Shown here: positions 1 to 9,628 of the stretch, piece after piece
Numbering within the stretch: the stretch's first letter is position 1
Layout: every line of letters starts with the position of its first letter
Assembly: GCF_001436695.1 (NCBI RefSeq)
Contig: NZ_AYZG01000014.1
Coordinates: forward strand, 1-64,000
Length of the DNA: 64,000 nucleotides
Reading direction: 5' to 3'
From: Lactobacillus taiwanensis DSM 21401
GTDB taxonomy: Bacteria > Bacillota > Bacilli > Lactobacillales > Lactobacillaceae
Notes under the pieces: generated by a model
The model's database searches: none
What the model saw: only the letters and a program-made list of their open reading frames with translations
What the model was told of the DNA's origin: nothing
Position numbers and translations under genes: made by a program

Positions 1-15
1 TAGGACTTTTACATG

Positions 16-88
16 TGCTGACTAAAGGATTCGAACCTTCGACCTCATCATTACTAGTGACGTGCTCTGCCAACTGAGCTAAGTCAGC
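16..88 (-). tRNA. tRNA-Thr (anticodon AGT)
   Basis: The minus strand folds into a complete 73-nt cloverleaf. It has a 7-bp acceptor stem (GCTGACT/AGTCAGC), U8, a D stem GCTC/GAGC, an anticodon stem CGTCA/TGATG (one G-U pair) around the loop CTAGTAA, and a T arm GAAGG-TTCGAAT-CCTTT. The discriminator base is A73. Anticodon AGT reads ACU and probably wobbles through inosine. CCA is not encoded, so it must be added after transcription. A weak promoter may lie in the 89-135 gap (TTGTGT, 17 nt, TTAAAT on the minus strand). Confidence 0.93.
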
Positions 89-224
89 ATATCCATATGA
101 CAGTTAATTATTTAACCATATTATCTGTTTCTACACAAGAGTTTTTTTACTTTTTACTTAAATGAATATCTGACTAAATCTAGGCTACAATAAAAACGTA
201 TCTGTTAAATAGAAAGGTTTTATT

Positions 225-926
225 ATGGTAAGTTTAACATCACTTTCAACTGAATTAGATTGGTTACTAAGAATTTTGGTTGCTGCTCTTTGCGGGACAG
301 CAATTGGTTATGAACGTGCAACTCAAAGAAAAAGCGCAGGCATTAGAACTCACATGGTTGTTGCTGTAGCTTCTGCTCTATTTATGCTAGTTTCAAAATA
401 TGGTTTCTTTGACCTATTATCACTCCATGATGTTTCACTCGACCCATCAAGAATTGCAGCTCAGATTGTAACTGGTATTTCATTTATTGGTGCGGGTACA
501 ATCCTAGTTAGACGAGAACAGATTTCTGGTTTAACTACTGCAGCTGGTGTTTGGGCAACTGCTGCAATTGGTATGGCAGTTGGTGCTGGAATGTATGTCA
601 TTGGGATTGTCAGCACAGTCTTTTTATTTATCATCCAAATTATTTTTCACGATGATACATTTATTAACTTTATTATTCTTCATGTTCGATTCAATGTTCA
701 AATTGAAGCTAATAATCATCCAGACATTCTTAATGAACTGAAAAAAGAGCTTTCCTTAAATGAAGTTGAACAAATTTCTATCAAAATTATTGACGTAACT
801 TCTGCACATATCGTCGTTAATGTTGACGGAGTAATCAGAAACAGAAAAGATGAGAATGATATTATCCTAGCCCTTGAGAAAAACCAAAATATTCATCGAA
901 TTAATTCTACTCATGGAGCTAAATAA
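225..926 (+). CDS. mgtC: MgtC/SapB family membrane protein
   Basis: This 233-residue protein has four to five hydrophobic helices in residues 1-145 and a soluble C-terminal domain of about 85 residues. The signatures GTAIGYERATQRKSAGIRTH near residue 24 and the ISFIGAGTILV...GLTTAAGVWATAAIGMA segment near residues 85-115 are typical of the MgtC family. MgtC proteins act in the cytoplasmic membrane and are linked to growth at low magnesium and to modulation of ATP synthase in pathogens; the role in lactobacilli is not settled. The ATG follows AGAAAGG. A possible -10 TACAAT lies at 186-191. The gene is monocistronic and ends at a strong terminator. Confidence 0.88.
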   Translation: MVSLTSLSTELDWLLRILVAALCGTAIGYERATQRKSAGIRTHMVVAVASALFMLVSKYGFFDLLSLHDVSLDPSRIAAQIVTGISFIGAGTILVRREQISGLTTAAGVWATAAIGMAVGAGMYVIGIVSTVFLFIIQIIFHDDTFINFIILHVRFNVQIEANNHPDILNELKKELSLNEVEQISIKIIDVTSAHIVVNVDGVIRNRKDENDIILALEKNQNIHRINSTHGAK

Positions 927-962
927 AAGTATAATAACCGCTTTCAAAATATGCTAAGATAT

Positions 963-998
963 GCATGTAGCTTAATATAATAAGTTACATGCTTTTTT
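963..998 (+). terminator. intrinsic terminator after mgtC
   Basis: An 11-bp stem (963-973 with 982-992, one G-U pair) with an 8-nt AT loop is followed by six T residues. It lies 37 nt after the mgtC stop codon. Confidence 0.85.
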
Positions 999-1034
999 AA
1001 ATATTAATTGATTAGAAATACTGAGGACTTTATT

Positions 1035-2068
1035 ATGAGCGATATTTACACTTTATGGTATGTCTTCGATCCACGGACAACTATTATGCACTCTGATCGA
1101 GGCTTTAGTGTTAATCCAAAAATTGGCTTTAACACTTTCGTCGATATTAATGGTAACAAGGCTAAAGATATGGCTTGTCCTGCGCATCCTACCTGGCGCA
1201 AATATTTAGCTGATCGATACGCGCAATATGCTTCAATACATCCTCGTCGTTTGTGGAGGGAGGATGACTTTAGTAAAACACCAGAAGAATTTCTTCCACA
1301 TGAAAAGAATTGGGCCAGTCTTTTATCGAGTTTTGGTTTTGCGACAACTATTATTCCTGTTCAAGCTGATCTAACAATCGAAAATCAAATTATTGCAATC
1401 GCCAGTCAACTATTGTGAAACCTCATAAACGAACAAATCACAAACCTAATCACTAAAAACAGGGCTCTTCTTGATGGTGAAAGTATCCAAGTTTTACTAG
1501 ATAGAAATTTAGGCAATTTACTTCATATTCAAGATGCACAATAGCATCTAGCCAAGAGTAGCTATCAATCATTTGAACAAGCTGATGGCGTTACTGTTCA
1601 AAGTGTGAAGAATCCTCGCATTACTATGCTTCAACATACAGGTAACTATTTACAACTTACTTATCAAACAGATAGTAATGTTAAAATCTGGAGTTCAGCT
1701 TATACTTTTATTGATCAAAAACTTGGTAATTTCATGGCAGTTATCGATGATCATATAATTGTCTTTCCTATGGATCAAGATCCAAAACACGGTTGGGACT
1801 CACAATTTTCATCTTATAAATAAGGTCTAATGCAATAAATGTTAACGAGCATTACACCTATTGATTATTTAATTAACATGCCTCATGTGAAACTAAACAT
1901 TCAAGAAAATGGCATTTAAGTCGTGATTTGCCATCTGATACTGCAACATTAATTCGAAAACATAATAATAGTGTTGACAAAGAAGTAATTAAAATCAAAG
2001 TAGTAAACGGAATCACTACTATTAAAGCTCCCCTTTCTCCTCTTGAAACTATTCAATTGATATTCTAA
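1035..2068 (+). pseudogene. decayed hydrolase-like gene (unidentified, glycosidase-like)
   Basis: A single reading frame can be followed from an ATG at 1035 through in-frame stops TGA (1416-1418) and TAG (1542-1544) to TAA at 1821-1823. The translation stays protein-like between the stops. After 1830 the frame degrades, and a last fragment ending in PLSPLETIQLIF stops at about 2068, just before a terminator. The pattern of a (W/R)REDDF segment, then LLDGESIQVLLDR, then a beta-rich tail recalls the end of large glycoside-hydrolase-type proteins, but I cannot name the family with confidence. The N-terminus also looks truncated. The two nonsense codons plus a damaged C-terminal part indicate a dead gene, not a sequencing slip. 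Confidence 0.7.
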
Positions 2069-2074
2069 TTATTG

Positions 2075-2101
2075 ATAAGAGCCAAATGGCTCTTATTTTT
2101 T
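2075..2101 (+). terminator. intrinsic terminator after the 1035-2068 pseudogene
   Basis: A 9-bp stem ATAAGAGCC/GGCTCTTAT with an AAAT loop is followed by T residues. It survives although the upstream gene is broken. Confidence 0.85.
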
Positions 2102-2191
2102 GTTGAAAGAACAAAAAGCTTCCTCTTTTATCTTTAACTAAAAAAGCATTAAAATGAAAGTACTACAACCGTTAACGAAAGGATTTTTATC

Positions 2192-3334
2192 TTGGGTAAA
2201 ATACTTGACTACGTTCGCTGGCGGGGTGACTTAACATTAGATCGAGAACCATTTAATAGTTTAGATGCTGGTTTGTTTGCCGCTTTTGCTTATCTTCCAT
2301 TCGATCCCAGTGTTAAGGATCATACGCTCGAAGTAGCTACAAAACGTTTAATACAAAAAAAGACACTTATTCCTTCAGATAAACTTGAAGCTCAATTAAT
2401 AAATCTAAGTGATCGATATAAAAATATGCGATTTTTAGACTGGTCGCATCTTTCTCAAAAAAAGCCACCTGTACAATTTACAGCGATGACAATTGAATTA
2501 GATCCTGAAACCATTCTAGTCGCCTATCGTGGAACTGATGGATCGATGGTTGGTCTCAACGAAGATGTAGATATGAGTTATCAGCCAGAAATTTTTGGTC
2601 AAAGTGTTGCTGCAGATTATTTAGATAGAATTGCACAAACTTATCCCGACAAAAAAATATACACTACCGGTCACTCAAAAGGCGGAAATTTTGCAGCTTA
2701 TGCATTATACGCAGTATCACCGAATATTCAGGATCGAGTAATCAAAGCTTACAGTTTTGACGGTCCTGGTTTCATGAAAGAAATGTATGACCGGATAGAA
2801 TTTCAACGCGTTATTCCAAAAATGATTACTTACGTACCTGAAGGCTCAATTTTTGGTATGATGCTTGACCATCCAGAACGTGTAATAGTTGTTAAAAGTA
2901 GAATGAAACACTTAATGAAACAACATAATCCTTTACACTGGGAAGTAGCGCGAAGTAGTTTCGTTATGGCACCAGGTTTAAGTAATGCAAGCAGAATTAT
3001 TAGAAGTACATTTATTTCCTGGAATACCAAAATTCCACGTGAAAAACGTGAAGCATTTTGGTTGGCATTCTTTACTGCATTAGAATCTCATAAAATCACT
3101 GAAGCTAGTCAATTAACAACTAACAAAATTCGTGGTGCCATTCAATTTAGCCATGCTTATCTTTCGCTTGATCCAGACGCACGTTTAATTGCTAATGAGA
3201 TTATCTCTGATATTACGGCAACTGCTCGCCAATACATCAATCTTCCCTTCCTTAGTCATAGTGAACATTTAGAACCACTGGGTAATGATTCAAGTAAGGG
3301 GCCCATCGTTGACGATTCTTATGATGGTAGTTAG
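2192..3334 (+). CDS. DUF2974 (Mbeg1-like) alpha/beta-hydrolase family protein
   Basis: This 380-residue protein has a nucleophile elbow GHSKGGN near residue 160, the GxSxG pattern of lipases and esterases. A preceding strand reads LVAYRGTDG, a common oxyanion-side motif in lipase class-3-like folds. The arrangement matches the DUF2974/Mbeg1-like family found in many Firmicutes. No signal peptide is visible, so it is probably cytosolic. The substrate is unknown. The start is TTG at 2192, preceded by GAAAGGATT. The gene stands alone between two terminators and is convergent with the ROK kinase. Confidence 0.8.
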   Translation: MGKILDYVRWRGDLTLDREPFNSLDAGLFAAFAYLPFDPSVKDHTLEVATKRLIQKKTLIPSDKLEAQLINLSDRYKNMRFLDWSHLSQKKPPVQFTAMTIELDPETILVAYRGTDGSMVGLNEDVDMSYQPEIFGQSVAADYLDRIAQTYPDKKIYTTGHSKGGNFAAYALYAVSPNIQDRVIKAYSFDGPGFMKEMYDRIEFQRVIPKMITYVPEGSIFGMMLDHPERVIVVKSRMKHLMKQHNPLHWEVARSSFVMAPGLSNASRIIRSTFISWNTKIPREKREAFWLAFFTALESHKITEASQLTTNKIRGAIQFSHAYLSLDPDARLIANEIISDITATARQYINLPFLSHSEHLEPLGNDSSKGPIVDDSYDGS

Positions 3335-3339
3335 TTATT

Positions 3340-3355
3340 TGTTTCATGTGAAACA
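3340..3355. promoter_or_regulatory. parS-like ParB-binding palindrome
   Basis: TGTTTCATGTGAAACA is a perfect 16-bp palindrome except at the centre and matches the Firmicutes parS consensus TGTTTCACGTGAAACA at 15 of 16 positions. It lies about 16 kb from oriC in a gap between convergent genes. ParB binding is inferred. Confidence 0.65.
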
Positions 3356-3360
3356 ACAAA

Positions 3361-3393
3361 AAAGTCAACTTCAAAATTGAAGTTGACTTTTTT
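3361..3393. terminator. bidirectional terminator
   Basis: A 12-bp stem (3361-3372 with 3379-3390) with a 6-nt loop has an A tract on one side and a T tract on the other. It separates the convergent DUF2974 and ROK genes. Confidence 0.9.
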
Positions 3394-3409
3394 ACTAATC
3401 GTACAATGA

Positions 3410-4294
3410 TTATTTATTTTTTAATGCTTCTTTAGCTAATTCAAAATCACCTAAAGTTGCGGAGCCATTATCTGCAACTGCTGGGCGCACAATCAATTCG
3501 TCAACGTCTGGAGTTGCAACATAATTATTGTTAAATTCCTTGAAGAAGCCACGAACTTGGACCAAGTCTTGATCATTTAAAACTGATCCACCAACAACCA
3601 TTACATCAGGGCGCATAGTCATGTAAGCATTAAATAATAACTGTGCTACATAATAGGACACATAGGTGAATACTTTATGGTCTCTAGGTAATTTTTCACC
3701 TGGAATACCCGTTCTTCCTTCTAGCGAAGGACCCGCTGCCATTCCTTCAACACACTTATTGCCATGGAATGGACATTTTCCAGTATAGTTATCGCCTGGA
3801 TAAGGAGTTACTAACATATGCCCCATTTCTGGATGGTTATTTAAGCCAATGAATTTACCTGCTTGAACAGCACCTGCACCAACACCAGTACCAATTGTTA
3901 CATAAAAGTAAGTTTTAGAATCATCTTTGCCACGAGCAATATATTCGCCATAACAAGAAGCATTAACGTCAGTAGTCATTACAACAGGAATACCAAGTTC
4001 TTTTTCAAAAGTACCTTTAACATTAGTTCCAGACCAACCGCGTTTAGGTGTATCCAAAATGTATCCAAAAGTTCTTGAATTCGGATTAATATCAATTGGA
4101 CCAAATGTTCCAATTCCCAAAGCAGATACCGGATGTTCCTTAAAGAATTCTACACTCTTAGCTAAAGTTTCTTTTGCATCTGTTGTTGGAATTCTTTTTC
4201 TTGCTACAATTCCACCATTTTTAGTATCTTGTACTGCCAAAATAAATTTGGTTCCACCAGCTTCAATACTACCTACATATTTATTTTCTACCAT
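3410..4294 (-). CDS. scrK: ROK-family sugar kinase, probable fructokinase
   Basis: This 294-residue protein begins with the ROK phosphate-binding segment GSIEAGGTKF. It has a TDVNASCYGEY catalytic-base region near residue 105, and a Zn-binding cluster around residues 155-182 with ligand pattern H...CPFHGNKC. ROK kinases of this length in Bacillus and lactobacilli (GmuE/ScrK type) phosphorylate fructose to fructose-6-phosphate, though mannose or glucose remain possible. It is cytosolic. The ATG is preceded by AGAAGGTG. Its promoter overlaps a cre-like site (4352-4380), which suggests CcpA control. It follows dnaB on the same strand after 95 nt, but with its own promoter. Confidence 0.85.
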   Translation of the reverse strand: MVENKYVGSIEAGGTKFILAVQDTKNGGIVARKRIPTTDAKETLAKSVEFFKEHPVSALGIGTFGPIDINPNSRTFGYILDTPKRGWSGTNVKGTFEKELGIPVVMTTDVNASCYGEYIARGKDDSKTYFYVTIGTGVGAGAVQAGKFIGLNNHPEMGHMLVTPYPGDNYTGKCPFHGNKCVEGMAAGPSLEGRTGIPGEKLPRDHKVFTYVSYYVAQLLFNAYMTMRPDVMVVGGSVLNDQDLVQVRGFFKEFNNNYVATPDVDELIVRPAVADNGSATLGDFELAKEALKNK

Positions 4295-4351
4295 TCAACT
4301 TACACCTTCTCATTTGATTGTTTCTTAAAAAGATAGACTTTTAACTCTTAT

Positions 4352-4380
4352 AGTATAGCTAATTAATGAAACGCTTACAA
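4352..4380 (-). promoter_or_regulatory. promoter of the ROK kinase with overlapping cre-like site
   Basis: On the minus strand TTGTAA (4375-4380) and TATACT (4352-4357) are separated by 17 nt. The -35 hexamer overlaps TGTAAGCGTTTCAT (4366-4379), which matches 12 of 14 positions of a cre consensus. Carbon-catabolite repression by CcpA is inferred from this overlap. Confidence 0.6.
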
Positions 4381-4389
4381 ATCATTTTC

Positions 4390-5763
4390 TTAAGATTCAC
4401 TATGAGTATAATCTAGATTCGAAAAACGATTATATGGTTTCGAGAACATCAATTTAACTGTTCCACGTGTACCAGAACGGTTTTTTTCGATAATTACTTC
4501 AACTTCGCCATTATCTTCTTCTGCTTCAACTTCGCCTTCATCATCTTCATCACGCTCATCACGGTAATAATCATCACGATATAAGAAAGCTACAATATCC
4601 GCATCCTGCTCAATAGACCCCGATTCACGAATATCTGATAATACAGGACGCTTATCTTGACGCTGCTCAACAGAACGAGAAAGCTGTGATAAAGCAATAA
4701 CGGGAATATGCAATTCTTTAGCTAGTTTTTTAAGCTGTCTAGAAATTGCAGAAACTTCTTGCTGACGTGATTCACTACGTGGTCCTTCAATCAACTGTAA
4801 ATAGTCAATTACAATTAATCCTAAATTGCCTTTTTCTTTAGCTAATCTACGTGCTTTAGCACGAATTTCGCTCATTTTAATTCCAGGAGTGTCATCAATA
4901 TAAATACTTGTATTATCTAATGATCCAGCTGCAACAACTAGTTTACGCCATTCTTCATCAGTTAACTGACCAGTTCTAAGATGCTGTGAGTCAATCAAAC
5001 CTTCTGAAGCTAGCATTCTTTGAACCAATTGCTCAGCTCCCATTTCTAGTGAAAACATTGCAACCGTCTTATCGGTTTTAAGTCCAACAAATTGTGCAAC
5101 ATTCAGCGCAAAGGCAGTTTTACCAACCCCAGGACGAGCAGCTAAAATGATTAACTCATCATCATGAAAACCAGTAGTCATCTTATCTAATTCAGAAAAT
5201 CCCGATGGAAGTCCTGTAACTGTATTCCCATCATCTGGAATAGAGTTAATTTCCTCCATAGTCGTGTTTAATACATCATGAATAGACTTAAACCCACCAC
5301 TTGCATTATCCTGTGAGACGCCCATTATTTGACTTTCAGCGTCATCTAGAATGTCTGTTACATCATCAGAACCTTCAATCGCATTTTGAATAATTCTCTG
5401 ACTAGTAGCAATCAAATTTCTAAGAATTGCCTTACGTTTTACAATTTTAGCGTAATAAGTAACGTGTACTGCCGTCGGCGTTGCCATTGACAATTCCGTA
5501 ACATAAGCAATTCCGCCAATATCATCTACCTGATTATTTTTCTTTAACTCATCTTGCAGAGTAATAGGGTCAATTACTTCCTCACGATCTGAAATATTAA
5601 GCATGGCCTGAAATACAATACGATTTGCATGTTCATAAAAATCATCAGGCTGCAATACATCCGATGCATCAATAATTGCTTCGGGATCTAAAAAGACGGC
5701 CCCTAGGACCGCCTTCTCTGCTTCACTATCATGGGGAATTTGTTGAGAAACAACATTATCCAT
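4390..5763 (-). CDS. dnaB: replicative DNA helicase
   Basis: This 457-residue protein has the usual size of bacterial replicative helicase (called DnaC in Bacillus). It has an N-terminal primase-interaction domain (residues 1-110, starting IPHDSEAEKAVLGAVFLDPE), a linker, and a RecA-like motor with Walker A ARPGVGKTAFALN near residue 215. Later motifs are LIVIDYLQLI (Walker B) and DIRESGSIEQDAD. It forms the hexameric helicase at the fork. It starts 2 nt after the rplI stop, so it is the last gene of the gdpP-rplI-dnaB operon. No convincing terminator lies between it and the ROK gene. An acidic insert rich in Asp/Glu sits near residues 405-422. Confidence 0.97.
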   Translation of the reverse strand: MDNVVSQQIPHDSEAEKAVLGAVFLDPEAIIDASDVLQPDDFYEHANRIVFQAMLNISDREEVIDPITLQDELKKNNQVDDIGGIAYVTELSMATPTAVHVTYYAKIVKRKAILRNLIATSQRIIQNAIEGSDDVTDILDDAESQIMGVSQDNASGGFKSIHDVLNTTMEEINSIPDDGNTVTGLPSGFSELDKMTTGFHDDELIILAARPGVGKTAFALNVAQFVGLKTDKTVAMFSLEMGAEQLVQRMLASEGLIDSQHLRTGQLTDEEWRKLVVAAGSLDNTSIYIDDTPGIKMSEIRAKARRLAKEKGNLGLIVIDYLQLIEGPRSESRQQEVSAISRQLKKLAKELHIPVIALSQLSRSVEQRQDKRPVLSDIRESGSIEQDADIVAFLYRDDYYRDERDEDDEGEVEAEEDNGEVEVIIEKNRSGTRGTVKLMFSKPYNRFSNLDYTHSES

Positions 5764-5765
5764 TA

Positions 5766-6221
5766 TTAGTCTTGCTCCGTAATGTGAACGCGAATTACCG
5801 CTTCTACGCCTTTAAATAGTTTAACAGGTACATTTGTGTATCCTAAAGATTTAATTGGCTCTGGAAGCTCCAATTTACGCTTATCGACTTTAATACCGTA
5901 TTGCTTTTCAAGTCCTTCAACAATCTTCTTACTTGAAATAGAACCGAATAAACGAGAGTCGGTGCCAGCTTTAGACTTAAAGTTTACGATTGTCTTGTCA
6001 TCTTCAAGTTTTTTCTTAATATCTTCAGCTGCTGCTTTTTCTGCTTCGTAAGCATCTTTTTCTGCCTTTTGAACACGTTTTAGGGTGTTTAAGTTAGAAC
6101 TAGTTGCTTCCTTAGCATAGCCATTTTTAATCAAGAAGTTTTGAGCGTAGCCATCAGGTACATTCTTAACTTCTCCGCGTTTACCTTTACCCTTCATGTC
6201 TTTAATAAAAATAACTTTCAT
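5766..6221 (-). CDS. rplI: 50S ribosomal protein L9
   Basis: At 151 residues it has the standard length of L9. The N-terminal domain carries [20 protein letters not shown], the conserved rRNA-binding segment. A lysine/glutamate-rich central helix and a C-terminal domain follow. The frame extends three codons further upstream, but the ATG at 6221 is chosen because AGGAGTG lies 6 nt before it and the protein then starts MKVIFIKD as in relatives. It lies between gdpP (11 nt upstream) and dnaB (2 nt downstream), the conserved Firmicutes order. Confidence 0.97.
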   Translation of the reverse strand: MKVIFIKDMKGKGKRGEVKNVPDGYAQNFLIKNGYAKEATSSNLNTLKRVQKAEKDAYEAEKAAAEDIKKKLEDDKTIVNFKSKAGTDSRLFGSISSKKIVEGLEKQYGIKVDKRKLELPEPIKSLGYTNVPVKLFKGVEAVIRVHITEQD

Positions 6222-6232
6222 GAATTTCACTC

Positions 6233-8251
6233 CTATTCATTTTCTTTCAAATACTCATTAATTGCTGCCAGTAACTTATCTTTAGCTTCGTCAACTGTTA
6301 CGCCTTTAATTTGAGTTGCCGCATTAGATAAGTGCCCACCACCACCTAGTTTTTCCATAATGACTTGGACATTAATATTTCCCATTGAACGAGCCGAAAT
6401 TCCAACTGTATCTTTGCTTCGTCTCGTCAAGGCAAAACTAGCATCAACATGTTCAAGTGACAAAGCAGTATCTGCTGCTTGAGCGGTAATGATAGGATCA
6501 TAAATCTTATTATCTTCTCCCATCAAAAGCGCCATGTCTGGTTCAATCATGTCAATAGTAGAAACTAAGTGACTTCTTTGCAAATAATTATCAATGTTTT
6601 CCTTCAGAAGTTCAGATACAACTTGAGTATCAGCCCCAATTGATCGTAAATAACTTGCTGCATCAAACGTTCTAGTACCAGTTCTTAAGGAGAATTCTTT
6701 AGAATCCACCGTAATACCTGCAAGCATTGCTGAGGCTTCTAAGTCAGTAAGAACTCCTTCACCGCCTTGTGGCTGGTATTCAATCATTTCTGTTACCAAC
6801 TCACAAGTCGAAGAAGCATAAGGTTCAATATATACTAACATTGGATTTTCTGGGAATTCTTCTCCGCGGCGGTGGTGATCGATAATAATTAATCGATTCT
6901 TCAACCGATCATACAATTCAGGATCATAGGTAATACTGTGCTTAGAGTGATCAGTAAGAACTAAAAGTGATTCATCCGTTGCTTCTTCAAGTGCGTCTTT
7001 AGGAGAAATAAAAATATTCTTATCAATCCCAGCAGCCTGCATCTTAGCAATTAAACGCCCCACATCATAGTTGACATGATCAACATCTAATACAACATTC
7101 GCCTTTACACCATGTATTTTAGCAATCTTAACAATTCCAATTGCTGAGCCGATTGCATCTAAATCCGGATTTCTGTGACCTTGAACATAGACATGATCAA
7201 CGCCTTTAAATAATTCTACCAAAGCTTGCGAAACCATTCGAGCTCTTACACGAGTTCTCTTCTCCATTGGATTAGATTTCCCACCATAGAAACGTGCTTC
7301 ATGACCTGATTGTTTTACAACTACTTGGTCCCCACCACGACCTAAGGCTAAATCTAAATTCGATTGTGCTTGATCCGCAATTTCGTTTAAACTTTCAGAA
7401 CCAAAAGCAATACCAATCGATAATGTTAATGGCATATTCTTTCGACTCGATTCGGTTCTAACCTTATCCAAAATAGAAAACTTATCCTCTTCCATTTTAG
7501 CCAAATCGTGCATATGCGTTAACAAAATAAAATGATCTTCATCAATTCGTTTTAGATATGAATTAAATTGGCCTGCATAATTGCTAAGTGCATTTTGAAC
7601 GTATGAGCTCATATTTGTTAGATTTTGATCACTCATTGATTGACTTAGTTCATCATAATTATCAATAAATATTAATCCAATTGCCAATCGCTCTTGCTTA
7701 TACTTCTCTTCAATATTTGCATAGCGCGTAATATCAAGTAAATAAACAACTCCTAAGTCGTCTTGAACCACCATTTCAAATTTTCGGTCGCCCCACTTGA
7801 TAATTTTATTTTGATTACTATTAGATTTAATAGCATCATCAACATATTTTGCTAATTCTTTATCTACAGACGATATTGAGGAGCCAATAACGTCTTCACC
7901 ATGTAAATACATCTGCAGATAAGGATTTATCCATTGAATCTGCCGATCTTTATCATAAAGCATAATCCCAAGAGGCATCTTTATCATTGCCTCTTGTTCC
8001 CCACGCTTTATTCGATATGAAAGATTAGCAGCATAGTTATTTGTATTTCCCGCCAGAACATAAATTCCATATACTACAAAAATAACTGTCAAGATGAATA
8101 ACAATACCATTGCTAGTCCAAAAAGTGGACTAATTAGCATCCCAATAATAGCTCCTAATAAAGAAAGAACTAAAACAATGACTAATGATGCTGTTAATCT
8201 AGTATCTTTAACAAATTCAGGCAATTCTAATTTGCGTAAAAAGCCTTTCAT
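6233..8251 (-). CDS. gdpP: GdpP-type cyclic-di-AMP phosphodiesterase
   Basis: This 672-residue membrane protein hydrolyses c-di-AMP to pApA and so tunes potassium, osmotic and cell-wall homeostasis. It has two transmembrane helices (about residues 18-70), a PAS-like sensory domain (about 80-180) and a degenerate GGDEF domain (about 180-305). The C-terminal catalytic part has [12 protein letters not shown] near residue 365, the DHH signature in [12 protein letters not shown] near 435, and a DHHA1 segment ending [13 protein letters not shown]. Length and domain order match YybT/GdpP. It heads the gdpP-rplI-dnaB operon. The ATG is preceded by AAGGAATTTCA. Confidence 0.95.
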   Translation of the reverse strand: MKGFLRKLELPEFVKDTRLTASLVIVLVLSLLGAIIGMLISPLFGLAMVLLFILTVIFVVYGIYVLAGNTNNYAANLSYRIKRGEQEAMIKMPLGIMLYDKDRQIQWINPYLQMYLHGEDVIGSSISSVDKELAKYVDDAIKSNSNQNKIIKWGDRKFEMVVQDDLGVVYLLDITRYANIEEKYKQERLAIGLIFIDNYDELSQSMSDQNLTNMSSYVQNALSNYAGQFNSYLKRIDEDHFILLTHMHDLAKMEEDKFSILDKVRTESSRKNMPLTLSIGIAFGSESLNEIADQAQSNLDLALGRGGDQVVVKQSGHEARFYGGKSNPMEKRTRVRARMVSQALVELFKGVDHVYVQGHRNPDLDAIGSAIGIVKIAKIHGVKANVVLDVDHVNYDVGRLIAKMQAAGIDKNIFISPKDALEEATDESLLVLTDHSKHSITYDPELYDRLKNRLIIIDHHRRGEEFPENPMLVYIEPYASSTCELVTEMIEYQPQGGEGVLTDLEASAMLAGITVDSKEFSLRTGTRTFDAASYLRSIGADTQVVSELLKENIDNYLQRSHLVSTIDMIEPDMALLMGEDNKIYDPIITAQAADTALSLEHVDASFALTRRSKDTVGISARSMGNINVQVIMEKLGGGGHLSNAATQIKGVTVDEAKDKLLAAINEYLKENE

Positions 8252-8317
8252 TGAAATTCCTTCCTGTATAGCATTAATATCATAAAATAATACACTACAT
8301 CAGTTTATATTATACAT

Positions 8318-8356
8318 CAAAAAATGCTTGCTTATCATCTAAGCTAAGCAAGCATT
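8318..8356 (-). terminator. intrinsic terminator after corA
   Basis: On the minus strand a 12-bp stem AATGCTTGCTTA/TAAGCAAGCATT with a 10-nt loop is followed by a T tract. Its first arm overlaps the corA stop codon. Confidence 0.85.
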
Positions 8357-9272
8357 ATAGCATATTATGCCGACGTAAATACCAGAGTAAAATTGCCATT
8401 ACTATAATTGACCCAACGGTAATTATTATCCAATCAAAAGGATTATGAAAAATAGGTAAATCTACGTTCATTCCAAAAAAACCTGTTACAATTGTTGGAA
8501 TAGTTAATAATAGAGACCACACAGTCAAAAATTGCATGGTATTGTTCAGGTTATTATTCAAAATGTTATTAGACGTTTTAGAAATTTCTTCAGTCACTTC
8601 ACTATAAATTTTGATCATTTGTGAGGACTGCTGAACTTCGATGATAATGTCATCACACATTTCCTCTTCAGAAGCATTCATATGAAGACCAGATTTTTTA
8701 TTCTTCAAACTCTCAAGCATCATTAAATTAGTTCTAATTGAACTAGACAAATAAACTAAACTTTTTTCAACTTGAGATAATTCTTGTAAATCTTTATTAT
8801 GAATTCTTTCGCTCAAATGGTTATCCAAAACTAAACGTTGACTATTTAGCTGGCTTAATGCCCTTTGAAAGTATTTGGTGACAGCAAAAAGAATAGCAAA
8901 AATTAATTCTTTTTCACTGTGAATATATTCGTCAGGCTTTTGTCTAAATTCTTCGATCATATAAGTTGTATCAGGAGAGTGAACTGTAAAAAGCGTATGA
9001 TCTACCATTAAAAACTTAATTGGCAATGTAGTAAAATGGTCTGCATCCGCAGTTGGCCAAACTGGAACATCATACACAAGCAAGTCACTATTAGTAATAT
9101 AGTCATGATCAAAGTGTGGCCGTTCGTGAAGGTCGGTGATATAAGATATAATCTCTGAGGTTAGATCAAATTCATCCTTTAATAATCTTATATCGTGATC
9201 ATCACAGTTATAAATGTCATACCATTTGTAGTCAAAAGATATCTTTCCGGCTAGTTTTTGTTTAATAATCAT
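8355..9272 (-). CDS. corA: CorA-like Mg2+/divalent cation transporter
   Basis: This 305-residue protein has a long cytosolic N-terminal region with coiled-coil-prone helices, then two C-terminal transmembrane helices. The first ends in the diagnostic GMN tripeptide (TGFFGMNVDLP near residue 263). CorA proteins form pentameric magnesium channels in the membrane. The tail RRHNML is basic, as expected for the cytosolic end. The frame is open for 50 more codons upstream, but ATG 9272 is chosen because GGAGGGATTGTC precedes it and the upstream part overlaps rpsR and a terminator. It is transcribed separately from the ribosomal operon. Confidence 0.9.
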   Translation of the reverse strand: MIIKQKLAGKISFDYKWYDIYNCDDHDIRLLKDEFDLTSEIISYITDLHERPHFDHDYITNSDLLVYDVPVWPTADADHFTTLPIKFLMVDHTLFTVHSPDTTYMIEEFRQKPDEYIHSEKELIFAILFAVTKYFQRALSQLNSQRLVLDNHLSERIHNKDLQELSQVEKSLVYLSSSIRTNLMMLESLKNKKSGLHMNASEEEMCDDIIIEVQQSSQMIKIYSEVTEEISKTSNNILNNNLNNTMQFLTVWSLLLTIPTIVTGFFGMNVDLPIFHNPFDWIIITVGSIIVMAILLWYLRRHNML

Positions 9273-9313
9273 GACAATCCCTCCGTTTGCTTCTTTTATG
9301 ATACCGCAAAAAA

Positions 9314-9345
9314 TAAAATAAAAAGAGTAGCTAGTGCTACTCTTT
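9314..9345 (-). terminator. terminator of the rpsF-ssb-rpsR operon
   Basis: A 10-bp stem AAAGAGTAGC/GCTACTCTTT with a 4-nt loop is followed on the minus strand by TTTATTTTATTTTTT. It lies 22 nt after rpsR. Confidence 0.88.
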
Positions 9346-9366
9346 TTATTATTTCTTGATCTGTTA

Positions 9367-9603
9367 TTAGTCTTCTGCGACGAATGGCAATAAGCCCATA
9401 ACACGAGCTCTCTTGATAGCAACAGTCAACTTACGTTGATTCTTTGCGCTAGTGCCAGTGACACGACGTGGTAAGATCTTACCTCTTTCAGAGATAAAAC
9501 GTTTCAACAAATCAACATCTTTGTAGTCGATGTAGTCAATGTGGTTAGCTGCAATAAAGTCAACCTTACGACGACGACGGCCACCTCTTCTTTGTTGAGC
9601 CAT
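9367..9603 (-). CDS. rpsR: 30S ribosomal protein S18
   Basis: This 78-residue basic protein begins [16 protein letters not shown] and has the conserved core [13 protein letters not shown]...[15 protein letters not shown] and [13 protein letters not shown]18 binds the 30S platform next to S6. It is the third gene of rpsF-ssb-rpsR, with 25 nt between ssb and rpsR. The ATG is preceded by AAAGGATCTTTG. Confidence 0.98.
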   Translation of the reverse strand: MAQQRRGGRRRRKVDFIAANHIDYIDYKDVDLLKRFISERGKILPRRVTGTSAKNQRKLTVAIKRARVMGLLPFVAED

Positions 9604-9628
9604 ATCAAAGATCCTTTCTAATTAAAAG

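Noticed and set aside
8355..9422. Extended corA frame starting at 9422
   Set aside because: The added 50 residues would overlap rpsR and include the ribosomal operon terminator; the ATG at 9272 has a good ribosome site.
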